Positions 20,111 through 32,869 of a stretch of 64,000 nucleotides of DNA are shown here, one piece after another. The notes under the pieces were generated by a model. That model searched no databases. It saw nothing but the letters and a program-made list of their open reading frames with translations, and was not told where the DNA came from. This stretch comes from Allolobophora icterica (taxonomy: Eukaryota > Annelida > Clitellata > Crassiclitellata > Lumbricidae): assembly GCA_963556255.1 (NCBI GenBank), contig OY744611.1, forward strand, positions 38,267,306 to 38,331,305, in the 5' to 3' direction. Position 1 is the stretch's first letter. Every line of letters begins with the position of its first letter. The position numbers and the translations under genes are program-made.

Positions 20111-21187
20111 GCAACAACAACAAAAATAAGAACAACAACGAAAGGAGCAGTCGGATTACGTAGTAGACTAAGCAGCATCCGAAGTAACAGACTGAGCATC
20201 AGCAGCAGTAGCAGTTGAGTCAACAGCAACCAAAGTAGCTTGATCGTTGTCTTGATCAGCAACAACAAAACATCTTCGCCAAAACCCCAGCAGTAGCAAC
20301 AGAAGCCTTAAGACACAATTAGCCACGCTCGCACAAGCATGTCGCCCCTCAGTGTCTTTGCCGTTCGTTCCACTCTCCGTGTCTCTCCTACCCTCCATCC
20401 GTTCACTCAATTCCCCTCGGAAGCCGATCCATTAGCAGGAACTGATGCCACCTCCTCCTGCTCCCCTGGTTCCTCCTCACATTAACCATCCTCATGGTGT
20501 TTTTCTTGTCCCTCCTCGCCCTAGTTTTGCTCCTCTTACTCCTCTTTTCCCTTTTCCTTCTCTTCCTCTTCCCCTTCCTCTTCCTTATAATTGTCGTCAT
20601 CGTCAACTGCCCATCAAACCAGACACTTTAAATAACAACTTCGACGGGCAACTGCGCATTGGCACCATCCAGCTGCTGAAGCCATGATTGAGGAATAGTA
20701 GCTGATGCTAGACATCGCTCTGTGTAGCAACCACTGCCTCTCTCTTCCCATCGGCACAGATCGATGTCACCACATGTTGCATCGATGCCAATGGCCAACA
20801 GGTTAGCCCCACCAGGCCACCACGGAATGGTGACCAGAGATGCCAATTGCCAACAGGCCAAGTTTGTCAATATGATATTGATGATTTTGGTGATGACTAT
20901 TGTTATTTACATTTCAGTTGTTGATGATCAGTGTGGCTGTGAAGATGGTTATAAAGGTTGTCTTTACACAAACTACGGAAAGATTTCCAAGTGACTCAAA
21001 AAACTCAGCAGTCTAAATACATCATTTGGTCTACTATGAGAAAATAAAAATAATTATTACATTATTATATAAAATATTTATTCTTATGCTAGGAACAAAA
21101 TAGCAGAATCTCTCAATTAAAGTTGTTAATTTATCAATCAGTCAATCAATCAATTCATTAATGGCTATGAATAAAGATAGTGCATAC
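20111..21187. other. Intronic stretch without recognised gene
   Basis: CAA/CAG-rich at 20160-20290 and CT-rich at 20440-20590. No feature supported up to the Cav3 S4 exon. Confidence 0.45.
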
Positions 21188-21285
21188 TTGGTATTCGGTT
21201 GATGGCTCGTAGAGGTCGTAGAACACGGAAGGTGCGTATAGCGGAAAGGCTGAGGTTGTCAGAATCGATGGCATACTCAATCGCC
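21188..21285 (-). CDS. Cav3: Cav3 exon: domain I S3-S4 and voltage sensor S4
   Basis: This 98-nt exon is read on the minus strand from a TTGCAG acceptor to a CCAA|GTATGC donor. It gives [18 protein letters not shown], continuing [14 protein letters not shown], which is the S4 voltage sensor of T-type domain I with regularly spaced arginines (R..R..R..R). The first base completes Gly from GG|G after the S3 exon (IVFAG|A). The last base pairs with GT of the S5 exon to give PS|MRILV. Both joins reproduce the conserved family sequence. In the simple six-frame reading the exon is hidden in a longer ORF in a different frame (21158-21733). Confidence 0.94.
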
Positions 21286-21341
21286 CTGCAATTAAAAAAA
21301 CAATAAATAAATAAAACAATAAAACAACAAAGACGATCAAG

Positions 21342-21552
21342 ACACTCTTGTCATCCTTCTTGACATCTTCCTTGAAATCTTTCTTGGCATCTCTCTTGAC
21401 ATCTCTCTTGACATCTTTCTTGACATCTTTCTTGGGATCTCTCTTGGCATCTCTCTTGACATCTTTCTTGACATCTTTCTTGACATCTTTCTTGACATCT
21501 TTCTTGACATCTTTCTTCACATCTTTCTTCACATCTTTCTTGACATCTTGCT
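21342..21552. repeat. 12-bp minisatellite
   Basis: About 17 units of TTCTTGACATCT or close variants lie only about 60 bp from the acceptor side of the Cav3 S4 exon. The KDVKKDVKK-type ORF across it is an artefact of a 12-bp period. Confidence 0.95.
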
Positions 21553-22343
21553 TTAGCACTATATGCATAGGGATGCTTAACATAGTTTCTACCAAAAGTG
21601 CCGGAATTTGGGCCAACGTTAACAGTCTACGCAAAATTAATGCGAATTTGAATTGCACAGGCAAAATTTTTGCGGTGAAAGGGTCGGTACTGGGTTGAAA
21701 TGAGCCGAAATGAAACGTTATTTGGTTGTGCATGATCTTAAGGTATCCGACACTAAGCCATAAGTGCAGCAGGTACTAGATTTTTGGTACTTCCGTGATT
21801 ATTTACGTAATTGTGCTACGGTGGCCAAACCCCCTACAGATCTTACTGGCAAGAGGGTGCCGAATAAAGTACCCTGGACCCCACCGGATAAGATGGCCTT
21901 CAATGCCTTGAAATCTTGCTGCTTACAGCGACTATTAAGCGCATGTAGCAAGTTACTTCTGACAGCCTTTACAGTTGTGCGTAGACGCCAGCGATAACAC
22001 AGTTGCAGGAATACTGACCACTTATCAACCGAAAACTGACCAGCACAAAGGGGTGGACAAGTGTTCCAAGTTCCAACGAATGCGTTTTGCTAAAAAACCG
22101 CTTTACTTTGAATTAGATCCTGTGTCTTGGGACCCAGTGTTATCATGGATCCCGTGTCTAGAGAGAACGAGTCACCGCTTTTTCGGACCATACCCCAGAG
22201 ATGGAATGGAAAAATGATGGGTGGATCAGGCGAGGAAGACCACGTGTCACAGACTGTTACGTGATGTCACGTAATGTTTGGCGTTGTTATGGTATCATGT
22301 GCTCAAGAAAATATAACATAGTTACGCTATGTTATGCTATATA

Positions 22344-22612
22344 TGCGTGTATGTATGTATGTATGTATGTATGTATGTATGTATGTATGTATGTATGTAT
22401 GCATGTATGTATGCATGTATGTATGTATGTATGTATGTATGTATGTATGTATGTATGTATGTATGTATGTGTGCATGTATGTATGTATGTATGTATGTAT
22501 GTATGCATGCATGTATGCATGTATGTATGTATGTATGTATGTATGTATGTATGTATGTATGTATGTATGTATGCATGCATGCATGTATGTATGTATATAT
22601 GTATGTATGCAT
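22344..22612. repeat. (ATGT)n microsatellite
   Basis: Long ATGT array with GCATG interruptions. Confidence 0.97.
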
Positions 22613-22959
22613 CAGAATACTTGCAAAGCGCCCTTTTAGTAACTCACATGGGCGTTCTGAAACTCATAATCACAGTAAATAGTAAAGTGATTGTGTTTTA
22701 GAATTCTCACTAGTATACTACTGAAGACTTCGGACATTATCTACATTCGCTTGCTATAGAATCCAAATGAAGTTTATGTGTGTTACATATAATTATGCTC
22801 GTTGTCAGAATGTCGGCCAAACAGAAAACCTATATCAAGACATATTATATGGACACAGAAAGACATACAGAAGAGAAAGTTATAAAGGGATCCAGAGAAG
22901 GATCCCCAATCTGGTCTTCAACTTATTAAGGATCCCTAAAGGTCCGCAAAGGTTCACCA

Positions 22960-23400
22960 GTCACTCTGGTACAGAGTAAAGCAGGGAGGCGACCTGACCG
23001 ACGACTCTGATGAGCGTAGACTCGGATCCGACCTGGGCTGGTGAACCAAAGTCCTCCGTGCCCACCTTCTCGTGGTGCGGACCGTTAGTACCCTTCCTAG
23101 GAAGTACTCTTCCTAGGAGGGGGAACGAACGGGCACGGCAGGCAAAACCAGGGGAAGGCAATGGCAAACCACCCCTGTTAATCATGCCAAGAAAATCGTC
23201 ATGCCACACACCAAACCACGCCGATGGTCGCGGTTGGAGGGACTCCCAGGCCGGAGCGCTGAGGTGGGACTCCCAGGCCAAAGCGCGACTCAAGGGCTAC
23301 TGGGAGAAGTAGCAAGACGGCAACGGAGACTGTGTGGCATGACGATCGCTAATGCTCCTAGAGCCGACGGCACAAAGAGACAAAGAGAAAGGCCATCCAT
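22960..23400. repeat. GC-rich block, possible 5' part of a retrotransposon or SINE
   Basis: Base composition jumps to GC-rich. The text GGAAGGCAATGGCAAACCAC, followed by CATGCCAAGAAAATC, resembles untranslated leader sequence seen in dispersed non-LTR elements and SINEs. A local direct repeat GGACTCCCAGGCC occurs at about 23240 and 23267, and CTTCCTAGGA twice near 23093-23115. I cannot assign a family or a boundary. Confidence 0.35.
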
Positions 23401-23486
23401 CTTGTTTCGGGGACTTTTGCTAGAGAAGATTGTTACGATACTATGCGAAAGAACACTGATTATAAATCTATCAAATAACATTCTAT

Positions 23487-23816
23487 AGGCATAAGCTAAA
23501 ACAGTTACAGCTTAGGACCTCACAATCCGCAGAGGCTTAAAAACTTCAAAATTTGGAGGGGCTTTTAAAATTTTTATTTATATTGTATTTAAAACCATAT
23601 ATAGGGCCTACATTAATTATATATTAGGCCCAATGTATATACATTCATTTGAAGATAATTTGAATTTTTCACTTTAAATGCCTTGCTGCTAAATAATTAA
23701 AAGACATATAACTTTTGTTTTCAAGTTTTTTCAGACCTTCTGTGGTAATTTTTTTTAACAAGGGGCCTCCAAGCATCATATAGCTTAGGACCTCACCAAG
23801 TCTAAATCCGGCACTG
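23487..23816 (+). mobile_element. hAT-type MITE, left end truncated
   Basis: Homologous over its length to 26042-26454 (CTTAGGACCTCACAATCCGC, TTGAATTTTTCACTTTAAAT, AACAAGGGGCCT). It ends CTCACCAAGTCTAAATCCGGCACTG, but the left CAGTGCCGG terminus is missing. Confidence 0.75.
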
Positions 23817-24370
23817 CAATGTTGACTTTCTGTTATAAGACAGCAGCGATATCATAACAGTCAGAGATTGCGATACGCAAACACACACATGTAGACAGAT
23901 AGAGACAGAGAGACAGAGACAGAGAGAGATCACGGAGTTACACGGACAGCCGGGACAGGCATAAAATGGAGCTAATGAGAAAGTGCATTTACTACGAATT
24001 AAATTGTGTCGCATCGGCTGCCATAACGAATAATTCCTCGAGATCAAGGTAGATCCCGTGACCATAATCAACATCGATCATAAGATCGATCTAGCGGCTT
24101 TGGGCGGATTTTCGCGTGCGCTGCGAGCATCCGCTGAGCGCTCATTCGAAACCTGTGGAAATTGTCGATCGTCGGACGCACGTGAACGTGGACATCAATA
24201 TCTTCGCTGCGCCCGGTTCTTTCATCGAACAGCAGCACATCAAGAGCGATGAAATGTGAAATTAATATGGAGTCCGCCATAGATCAAACGATCCTTCCCA
24301 TACACAAACCAGTAAACAGCTGAGACACCTTCAATTTTTGCCGACATTTGACTTTCAGAGTTGGCTACAA

Positions 24371-24830
24371 CACATAACCCAATCTTCAGTATATATATAT
24401 ATATATCAATATATTAATATATATATATATTATACTATATATATATATATTAATATATTAATATATATTAATATATATATTATACTATATGGCACATGCT
24501 CCTTGTCATATATATATATATATCAGTATGTATGTATATATCAGTATATATATCTGCTGATTTATTCTACTTATATATGTTAGATACAAGCCAACTTTTG
24601 ATATGCTGATGTTTTTACTATATCTACTAATATATAAGATACACAACTTTTTTACTTATATATGTATGTGGATTATCATGTATCAAGTAGCATATAGACC
24701 AATACATTAATATCCGGCGTTTCTTAATATCTATATATTTATTAATATATATTAATATATATACATGTTTATTAATATATATTAATATATATATATATGT
24801 AGTCTATATATTGTCGCGTGTACGGTGTTG
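24371..24830. repeat. AT-rich (TA)n and TATATTAATA-rich region
   Basis: Alternating TATATA and TTAATATATATTAATATA runs. No gene content. Confidence 0.8.
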
Positions 24831-26041
24831 GCCTATAGGCGTTTCTTGATACATCATGGAGGAATACTCGAGCTCAGTTACCAACAACAGCACTTTTCGC
24901 CGAAAAAAAATATTAATAAAGAAACGCTACTCAGCAAATTTTGCGTATCTAACTCCGTAGTTTAAAACATGGATTCTTTAAAAACCTTTTTTTTCTAAAG
25001 GAGATCCTCCTCTCGACTTTATTACATAGTCACCTATTTTTGGCCACTCTTATCGGCTACATACTCCCCAAAAAGTACTCTACTCACATGTCACAGGCAG
25101 CAACATCCATCCCATCCCCATAGATAGGGATGGGATGGATATATAATTGTATATGTATATATATATTGCTGTAATCTGGCTCTGGCTCACGTTCATGGGT
25201 ATGATTACCAGTTTGTAAGCAAAGACACAATCTCTCTGAACAGTTCAGTTTCCTTCGTAACTCGATAAAACTACTCTATCAGCAACTTCAAACCTCCGAC
25301 CTTCGACTTCTCCCTTCTGATCTTTCCTCACCCTCACCGAACCTCTTATATGGGGCATCAAACAAGGATGGACTCCCGCCAATCAAGCAGCTGCAAATCT
25401 ACCAATCCATCCTCTCCATGGATCCATCAGCAGGTGCAAATCCACCTGTAACAGGCGCTGACATCTACTCTCTTGCTCCACACGGCCCGCATGTAACAAT
25501 ATATCTATAAGTAGATACGCGAGCCACACCAGCACCATCTGTTTGCGCAGCAGACACTTCTGTTCAGAGCATAGTCACGCGCACGCGCCCTTTCGCCAGT
25601 TCTTTCGTGACACCTTTCCGGAAGCTCGTCTCAGACGCGTACCGCGACCGGAAGGAAGTGAATTCCCACGGCTCCGTCGTAAACTTGAGCTCGCTTTCTT
25701 TCTCAGTAAGAAGGATAGACTCAGTGACAGGTAGAAGCGCCCTGCCCTCTTCGTGTATACGGTACAGAATTATTGACTAGATTATCGCCTCAGCTCCATG
25801 TCCTCCTCTCTGTCCGTGTGTTCGTAGGCTTGCCTGGCTGTCGCTGTTACGAATAACAGACGCACAGCAAGAGAAGCAAGGGACTGAAGTAAATTGCCTG
25901 AAATAATTGTCGCTGGAGTGTTTTCCCCGGCATTAAAATGAATCCATTATGATTAGTTTTCGCAAGAAGCACCATGCCGAACAGATAAAAAAAGCGATAG
26001 TAATTATATAGATGAGGAAATTAAAGTTTTTGTAATGTAAT
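24831..26041. other. Intronic stretch, nothing coding recognised
   Basis: Contains a perfect 14-bp inverted repeat with an 8-nt loop at 25105-25140 (ATCCATCCCATCCC and its complement). Otherwise no feature I can support. Confidence 0.5.
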
Positions 26042-26173
26042 CAGTGCCGGATTTACGTCTAAGCTAAAAAAAAAAAGCTACAGCTTAGAGCATCACAATC
26101 AAAAGGGGCTTAAAAATTCATAAGTTTTTGGGGGTGCTTTTCAAATTTTTATGTGCACTGCATATATATATAT

Positions 26174-26204
<31 letters not shown>

Positions 26205-26454
26205 GTAGTGTAGAATATATTATGTATATAATGTAGAATTTTTTTAAAGGCTTGTGTAGCAAATTCTACCTCCCCTGAGTAAATGCATTCATTTGAAAAT
26301 AATTTGAATTTTTCACTTTAAATACCTTGGTATTAAATAATTAAAAGGCATATAATGTTTTCAAGTTTTGTAAGACCTTCTGGTGTAATTTTTTAACAAG
26401 GGGCCTTGAAGTTTTATATAGCTTAGGGCCTCACCAAGTCTAAATCCGGCACTT
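26042..26454 (+). mobile_element. hAT-type MITE (413 bp) with 8-bp target duplication
   Basis: It starts CAGTGCCGGATTTA and ends TAAATCCGGCACT(T), forming terminal inverted repeats. AATGTAAT flanks both sides (26034-26041 and 26455-26462). Non-coding, with an internal (TA)n tract. Same length as the copy at 52692-53104. Confidence 0.85.
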
Positions 26455-26939
26455 AATGTAATAAATTCTTAGTTTCTGCTTAGTTAGAATCGACGCAGAG
26501 TCTTAATGAGACAACAAAGATGCGCTGATCTAACGGTATGTAGTTTCTTTTCCCAGACTTATCAATCTTCAAACGAGCTTCTGATTTTTTCCATTATGAT
26601 TTCACTTGTATTACGGAAGAATTCCTATCCTAACCCATCCTTCGTCTTCCAAGCTCTCTCGTCCTCAACAACACCTGCCTCAGTAGCTTCTCTGCATTCC
26701 CCTCTTTGGTCTCTATGGCAACACTAGTAAATAATCTACACCATAAAAGCCTTTGAGGCTTGCCTGCTTGATCCGACAATATGTATGTGCTGGTGAACGC
26801 TAGCGCTATTTGTCGGATAACACAAGAAAAGGAAATAGTTAGAAAGGTTGGTTAGAAAACGTGGTATGGTCTCAAAGCCGGGACATTGCTTTCAGTAGGC
26901 GTAGCTTATAACGGGAAGCAAGCAATAGGGTAATAAATG

Positions 26940-27163
<224 letters not shown>

Positions 27164-27177
27164 TGGAACGGATAGTC

Positions 27178-28465
27178 ATGAATCGCATGCAAACTCACCT
27201 ATCATCTCTACTAATCTCCCCTTTTCAGTCAGCTTATCGTAAGTTTCACTCAACAGAATCCGCACTTCTTGCTGTTCATAATGACATTATGTGCTCAATG
27301 GACAAGGGTAAGGTGACAGCGCTTGTTCTTCTTGACTTGTCTGCTGCTTTAGATACTGTGGATTATTCTCTTCTTCATCATCGCCTCAAGCACTGGTTTG
27401 GGATCTCTGGTCCTGCATTAAATTGGTTTAGTACTTATCGTAGTCCACGCACTCAGTCAGTGTATTCAAATGGTAATTATTCATCTAGTACTTTGTTGGC
27501 ATGTGGTGTTCCACAGGGTTCTGTGCTTGGTCCTCTTTTGTTTACATTATACACCACACCTCTAGGAACATTGCTGGGTGGTCATTCACTGGGATATCAT
27601 TTCTATGCTGATGATACTCAAATCTACATTTCATTTGACAGTCTGTCATGTGACTCATCAAGTTATCTGTGCAGCCGTTGTCTGCTGTCTTTGACGAGGT
27701 ACAGTCTTGGATGGCAGGCAATAAACTCCTCCTTAACCCATCAAAGACTGAATTTCTGCTACTAGGCACTCCACATCAACTTAAGAAATTTGGCCAGCTT
27801 AAGTCATTGAAACTTGGTGACTCAGTTGTTGAGCTGGCTAATGCTGCTCGTAATTTAAGCGTCATTTTCAATTCTACCATGTCTCTCACCAGCCATGTTA
27901 ACAGTATTTGTAAGGCATCATAATTTATATGTTCATTCGTGATATTCGCAGAATTAGACGTTATGTGCCCATGTCTGCAAGGTTATCTCTGGCAAATGCA
28001 TTGGTTTCCAGTCGCTTAGATTACTGTAATTCGCTTCTCACTGGTATCAATAAGGCAAACATCCTGAAGCTGCAGAGAGTGCAGAACTCTTTGGCTAGAG
28101 CCATAACTAACACATCAAAATATCAACATATTACCTCTGTTCTTAAATCCTTGCATTGACTTCCTGTTAAGCAGAGAATCATTTTCAAATTGGGGCTCAT
28201 CGTTTATAAAACTTTGAATTCTGGCCAGCCACAATACTTAAAATCAGTTCTTACTCCCCAGACTTATCATTATTCAACAAGGTCATCTGATTATCTTTGT
28301 CTGGTTATACCTAAATCTAGAACTGTTCTTGGTGAACGAGCTTTTTCGGTTGCTGGATCTACTTTTTGGAACTCTCTTCCTGTGTCTGTCCGCTCTGCTC
28401 AGTCGCTTTTGTCATTTCGTTCTCAACTTAAAACTTACCTCTTTCAAATTGCTTATCCACCATAG
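27178..28465 (+). pseudogene. LINE (L2/CR1-like) reverse transcriptase remnant
   Basis: Non-LTR reverse transcriptase is spread over three frames. Frame 1 holds SPFQSAYRKFHSTESALLAV, LDLSAALDTVDYSLLHHRL, CGVPQGSVLGPLLFTLYTTP and HFYADDTQIYIS (catalytic YADD). A frameshift near 27680 leads to WMAGNKLLLNPSKTEFLLLG. Another near 27915 leads to RLSLANALVSSRLDYCNSLL. A TGA at about 28158 replaces the Trp of the usual LHWLPV motif. The C-terminal motif FSVAGSTFWNSLPVSVR precedes the natural stop. Endonuclease sequence is absent upstream. The 3' untranslated end (CACCGGCGCAATAGAAGTTAC) runs into (TAC)n. Clearly inactive. Confidence 0.9.
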
Positions 28466-28593
28466 GCTGCTTCTGTGTCTTACGGACTGACCTTCCGGAT
28501 TTTGACCTGATTACGGCTTGGTTTTGGTGTGCCATCGGTTGATGCCTTGTGCATTAGACACCGGCGCAATAGAAGTTACTAATTAATAATTCT

Positions 28594-28812
<219 letters not shown>

Positions 28813-28854
28813 AACAATAATAATTCCGCAACACTTTTGCACTTCCGGGTCTCG

Positions 28855-28945
28855 ATGAAGATGGTCACTCCAGAGATTAATTCGCACTTATTTAGTATCC
28901 GACTCCTGAGGGATTACATGTACCTCGGGAAAAAATAATAATGAT
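28855..28945 (+). repeat. AAT-tailed interspersed repeat copy
   Basis: CGACTCCTGAGGGATTACATGTACCTCGGG followed by AATAATAATG. A clean example of the family's 3' motif. Confidence 0.6.
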
Positions 28946-29034
28946 AACGCTTCGCTTTCCGCGGCACATTCCCTCTATCAGAATTTGACGAATAGTGGCC
29001 GTTCTAGATGTTTCTAGCTCTGTTAATTAATACT

Positions 29035-29260
<226 letters not shown>

Positions 29261-29785
29261 AATTTAATTTATAAAGAAGGATGGTAAGAAGTAGGCTAGA
29301 AAGACCTGTTCCCGTCAACCTCGAGTGTAGTCGGTGTTTTCATCACAGCCAACCAGTACAACGCAAGTGGTAATTGTAGCGTCTACCTCAAAGTCCCTCA
29401 ACTCTTTCAAGTGAACTCGTAGTTGCGACATCAGTTGATGTGTATGTATGTGCGTGTGGTCTCTGTCGTCGTCGATGGCTTAAGCGCCGAAGCTGAAGCA
29501 GCAGCATTGCTGAGTTCCTTTCTCATCAGTGGATGACGGAAGTCTCCGAGTGACCTCGCCTCCCACCGATTAGAGCCGTCTTAAGTCACTAGAAATGCTA
29601 TATCCGGCTCTGATGAGATACCCCAAGGGCTGCTTCTTACGCCCAAGCACCCCCGCTGACCCGGCTCGGTCCAGACCGGTTAAGACGCGGCCCAAACGTC
29701 AGGCTGTGGTGTTCGCGTTGTAAGACTTTTCGGTTAATAATTTATTACCACAGAGATTATGAAGGCTGACGCAAAACTGGAATGA

Positions 29786-30421
<636 letters not shown>

Positions 30422-30870
30422 TAACTCCACTTTCTCTGCGTCCCTCTCCTACTTCGCCCCGTTGTCCTCCTCACCAATTCTTGTTTCACTCCTCGCCATC
30501 TTCCTTCTCCTCTTTCCAATCCTCTCCATCGCATTCTTTCTGCTCTCCGTCATCGTCCTACACCCTCCCCGCCCTGCCACTCCATAATTTACTACGTCGA
30601 CTGTCGAAAGTTGAGACGTAAGTCAGTTGGATTGCAAATTCCTGTTGGCGATCGGCTCTGCTAAAAGGCACGAACAGTCATCAATGGAGGCGCAAGTGTA
30701 ATATTGTCCCCCTATGCACGTAAAGTGTGGCTAAGTGAAAAGACAAATTGGACCGTCACGAGAGTCATGCAGTACTCAATGCTGCTCTGTCACGAAACAC
30801 CTATCGCTGTTCGTAGACGGTGACACCTCGAAGTAAACAACATACATAGATACATGCATACATACATACA

Positions 30871-31806
30871 TAGTTCGAGAATTCGTGACTTTCGGTTTTA
30901 AAATTCGTAAAAATTCGCGAATTTTTGGTCTAGGCCTATTTTAAAATTCGTAAAAATTCGTAAAAATTCGTTGAGCCATTGTTGGGCTTTTTTACATTGA
31001 CAGTGGATTTTGCAAAAACAGCGTAAACAGCAACAGCAAATATGATGACGTCATGATATTTGTTGTGTTAAGCTGCTGCTCAGAATTTAATGTAAAATTC
31101 TATATAAAAGTTTATTACGAAACGAGTTAATTTAGTTAAAATCTAATTCTTAAAGATGAAAGAACATGGACCGGAGTGGAAGTATTCAGTAAGTTTGGAG
31201 GAGAAGGAAAGGGTAATCAAAAAATACAGTGTTGTTTTTGTGACAAAGAATTTGTTGGTTGTTCTGCCCGAATTCGGGAGCATTTGCATGGCGAAAATAC
31301 AGAAACCAGAGTCGAGTGGGAGCAGCGGGCTGTTCCTAACTCAGGATCAGAGGACGATGAAGTAGAAGATACAGCTCGGTGAACGTTGCCTTCCCTTTTT
31401 AACCATGTTTGCTTGCAAGCTGTGTTAGTGACTGATCGGTCACACTGGAGCTGGGGCACTGGTGATTTTTCGTTCTGCTGACTGACACTCACAGTCACAC
31501 ACCCCAACTATGATAGAAATCGAAGTTCAAGACTACAAGTAGAACAGTAACTGAATATCAGTACTATTGTGTTGCTATAGTCAGCTATCTTTTACGGCTG
31601 ATTGGTTGAGTGCCTATGACATTGACATTTACTTGCTTCAAAATTGAAAAGTAAGTAAATTATAAAATTCGTTGCCATGGCCAAGAATTCAATTATTTTT
31701 AAAATTCACGAATTTTAATGAATTTTAAAACTGCAGTTTTAAAATTCGTTAAAATTCGTGAATTTTAAAAATTCTTAAAATTCGTAAAATGCGAATTCTC
31801 GAACTA
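30871..31806 (+). mobile_element. Short hAT-type element (936 bp) retaining a BED zinc-finger segment
   Basis: It begins TAGTTCGAGAATTCG and ends CGAATTCTCGAACTA, a 15-bp terminal inverted repeat. Both ends carry clusters of AAAATTCGTAAAAATTCG-like subterminal repeats. It sits inside an (ATAC)n microsatellite (30841-30870 and 31807-31920), so the 8-bp duplication is ambiguous (TACATACA versus TGCATACA). The middle contains a BED-finger coding remnant but no transposase catalytic region. I infer an internally deleted hAT derivative. Confidence 0.8.
31156..31382 (+). pseudogene. BED-type zinc-finger remnant of a hAT transposase
   Basis: The readable part is SKFGGEGKGNQKIQCCFCDK followed by EFVGCSARIREHLHG, fitting the BED-finger pattern C-X2-C...H-X-H used by hAT transposases for DNA binding. 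The N-terminal MKEHGPEWKY sits in another frame (31156), so a frameshift lies just before. The later sequence turns acidic (SGSEDDEVEDTAR) and stops. No catalytic domain follows before the right terminal repeat. Confidence 0.7.
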
Positions 31807-31920
31807 TGCATACATACATACATGCATGCATACATACATACATACATACATACATACAAACATACATACATACATACATACATACATGCATACATACATG
31901 CATACATACATACATACATG
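31807..31920. repeat. (ATAC)n microsatellite split by the hAT insertion
   Basis: Continues the ATAC tract found at 30841-30870 on the other side of the element. Confidence 0.95.
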
Positions 31921-32112
31921 TAAGTCATTTATTGACAGAGCATGAACTTCATGATGTCACAATAACAGCAGTATACAAAACTCAAAAACCTCCAGTAAAT
32001 GATGCAAAAGTCAAAAGATCAATTCAAAAGGGTCATAATTATGGACCCACTGAGGCTGGATTGACCTTTTTCTGGATGACGGTAGCCAGTAGGCCTACTG
32101 TGTGAGTGCATA

Positions 32113-32323
32113 CAGTGCTTTTTTTCAGCCGGAACGCGCCGTAGCGGCGTTATTTTAATAATAAGAAAATAATTTAATTATTTTAATTTAATTTCAGTGC
32201 TGTGAACTATTTTCAGTGTTTGTTGAGAACCTTTCCAACCCCCAATCCAGTTTTTCTCGGGATTTTTTTATCCCTTCCATAATTGTTCAGTTCCGGAACC
32301 TTTTTCTAGAAAAAAAAGCACTG
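32113..32323. mobile_element. hAT-type MITE (211 bp) with 8-bp target duplication
   Basis: Ends CAGTGCTTTTTTTC and AAAAAAAAGCACTG form terminal inverted repeats. Inside, GCCGGAACG pairs loosely with GTTCCGGAAC. Flanks are AGTGCATA (32105-32112) and AGTGTATA (32324-32331), 7 of 8 identical. Confidence 0.85.
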
Positions 32324-32344
32324 AGTGTATAATACACAACTGAA

Positions 32345-32590
32345 ACGAACTGAACATGACTGATAGTGTAAGTCTTAATATACAGAGATCACACTGTCTT
32401 TAAGTTTTTTCTTAAACGGATTAAGGGTGGGTAGATGTGTAACATCATGTGAAAGATTATTCCATACCGAAGGGCCACAACATTTTAGCGAGACACAACA
32501 TTTTAGCGAGAATAACTTCATCCTAGTGTGTGCAATATCGGTGCGGTAATTTAATATCTAGTGTGACAAAATTTTAATTTCTACACGGTG
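32345..32590 (-). pseudogene. LINE C-terminal fragment
   Basis: The minus strand reads GPSVWNNLSHDVTHLPTLNP followed by FKKKLKD and a stop, the typical C-terminus of L2/CR1-like ORF2. A 19-bp segment ACAACATTTTAGCGAGA is duplicated in tandem near 32478-32515. Upstream domains are absent. Confidence 0.75.
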
Positions 32591-32869
32591 AGTCATAAAA
32601 AACGTGTCGCACATTATTTTACTTTAACTTCGTCCAATATCAGATTATGTCAAAGAAATTTTAAGTAAAGATAGAAGAGTTATTACTGAGCATTAAGAAA
32701 GTTAAAGTTTATGTTCAAATTGACCTCCTTGGGCGTCTACGCGTGCGCGAAGACGCGCACGCCACTGCTTGAATGATGCGGTGATCAATGATGCGGTGAT
32801 CCATTTCTTTCCATGCCTCCACAATTCGATGACGCAACTCGTTGACATCATGTATTCGATATCTGTAGA

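Noticed and set aside
22990..23110. Hammerhead ribozyme (CTGATGAG near 23008 and 29607)
   Set aside because: The second conserved core (GAAA after a closing stem) is missing in both places.
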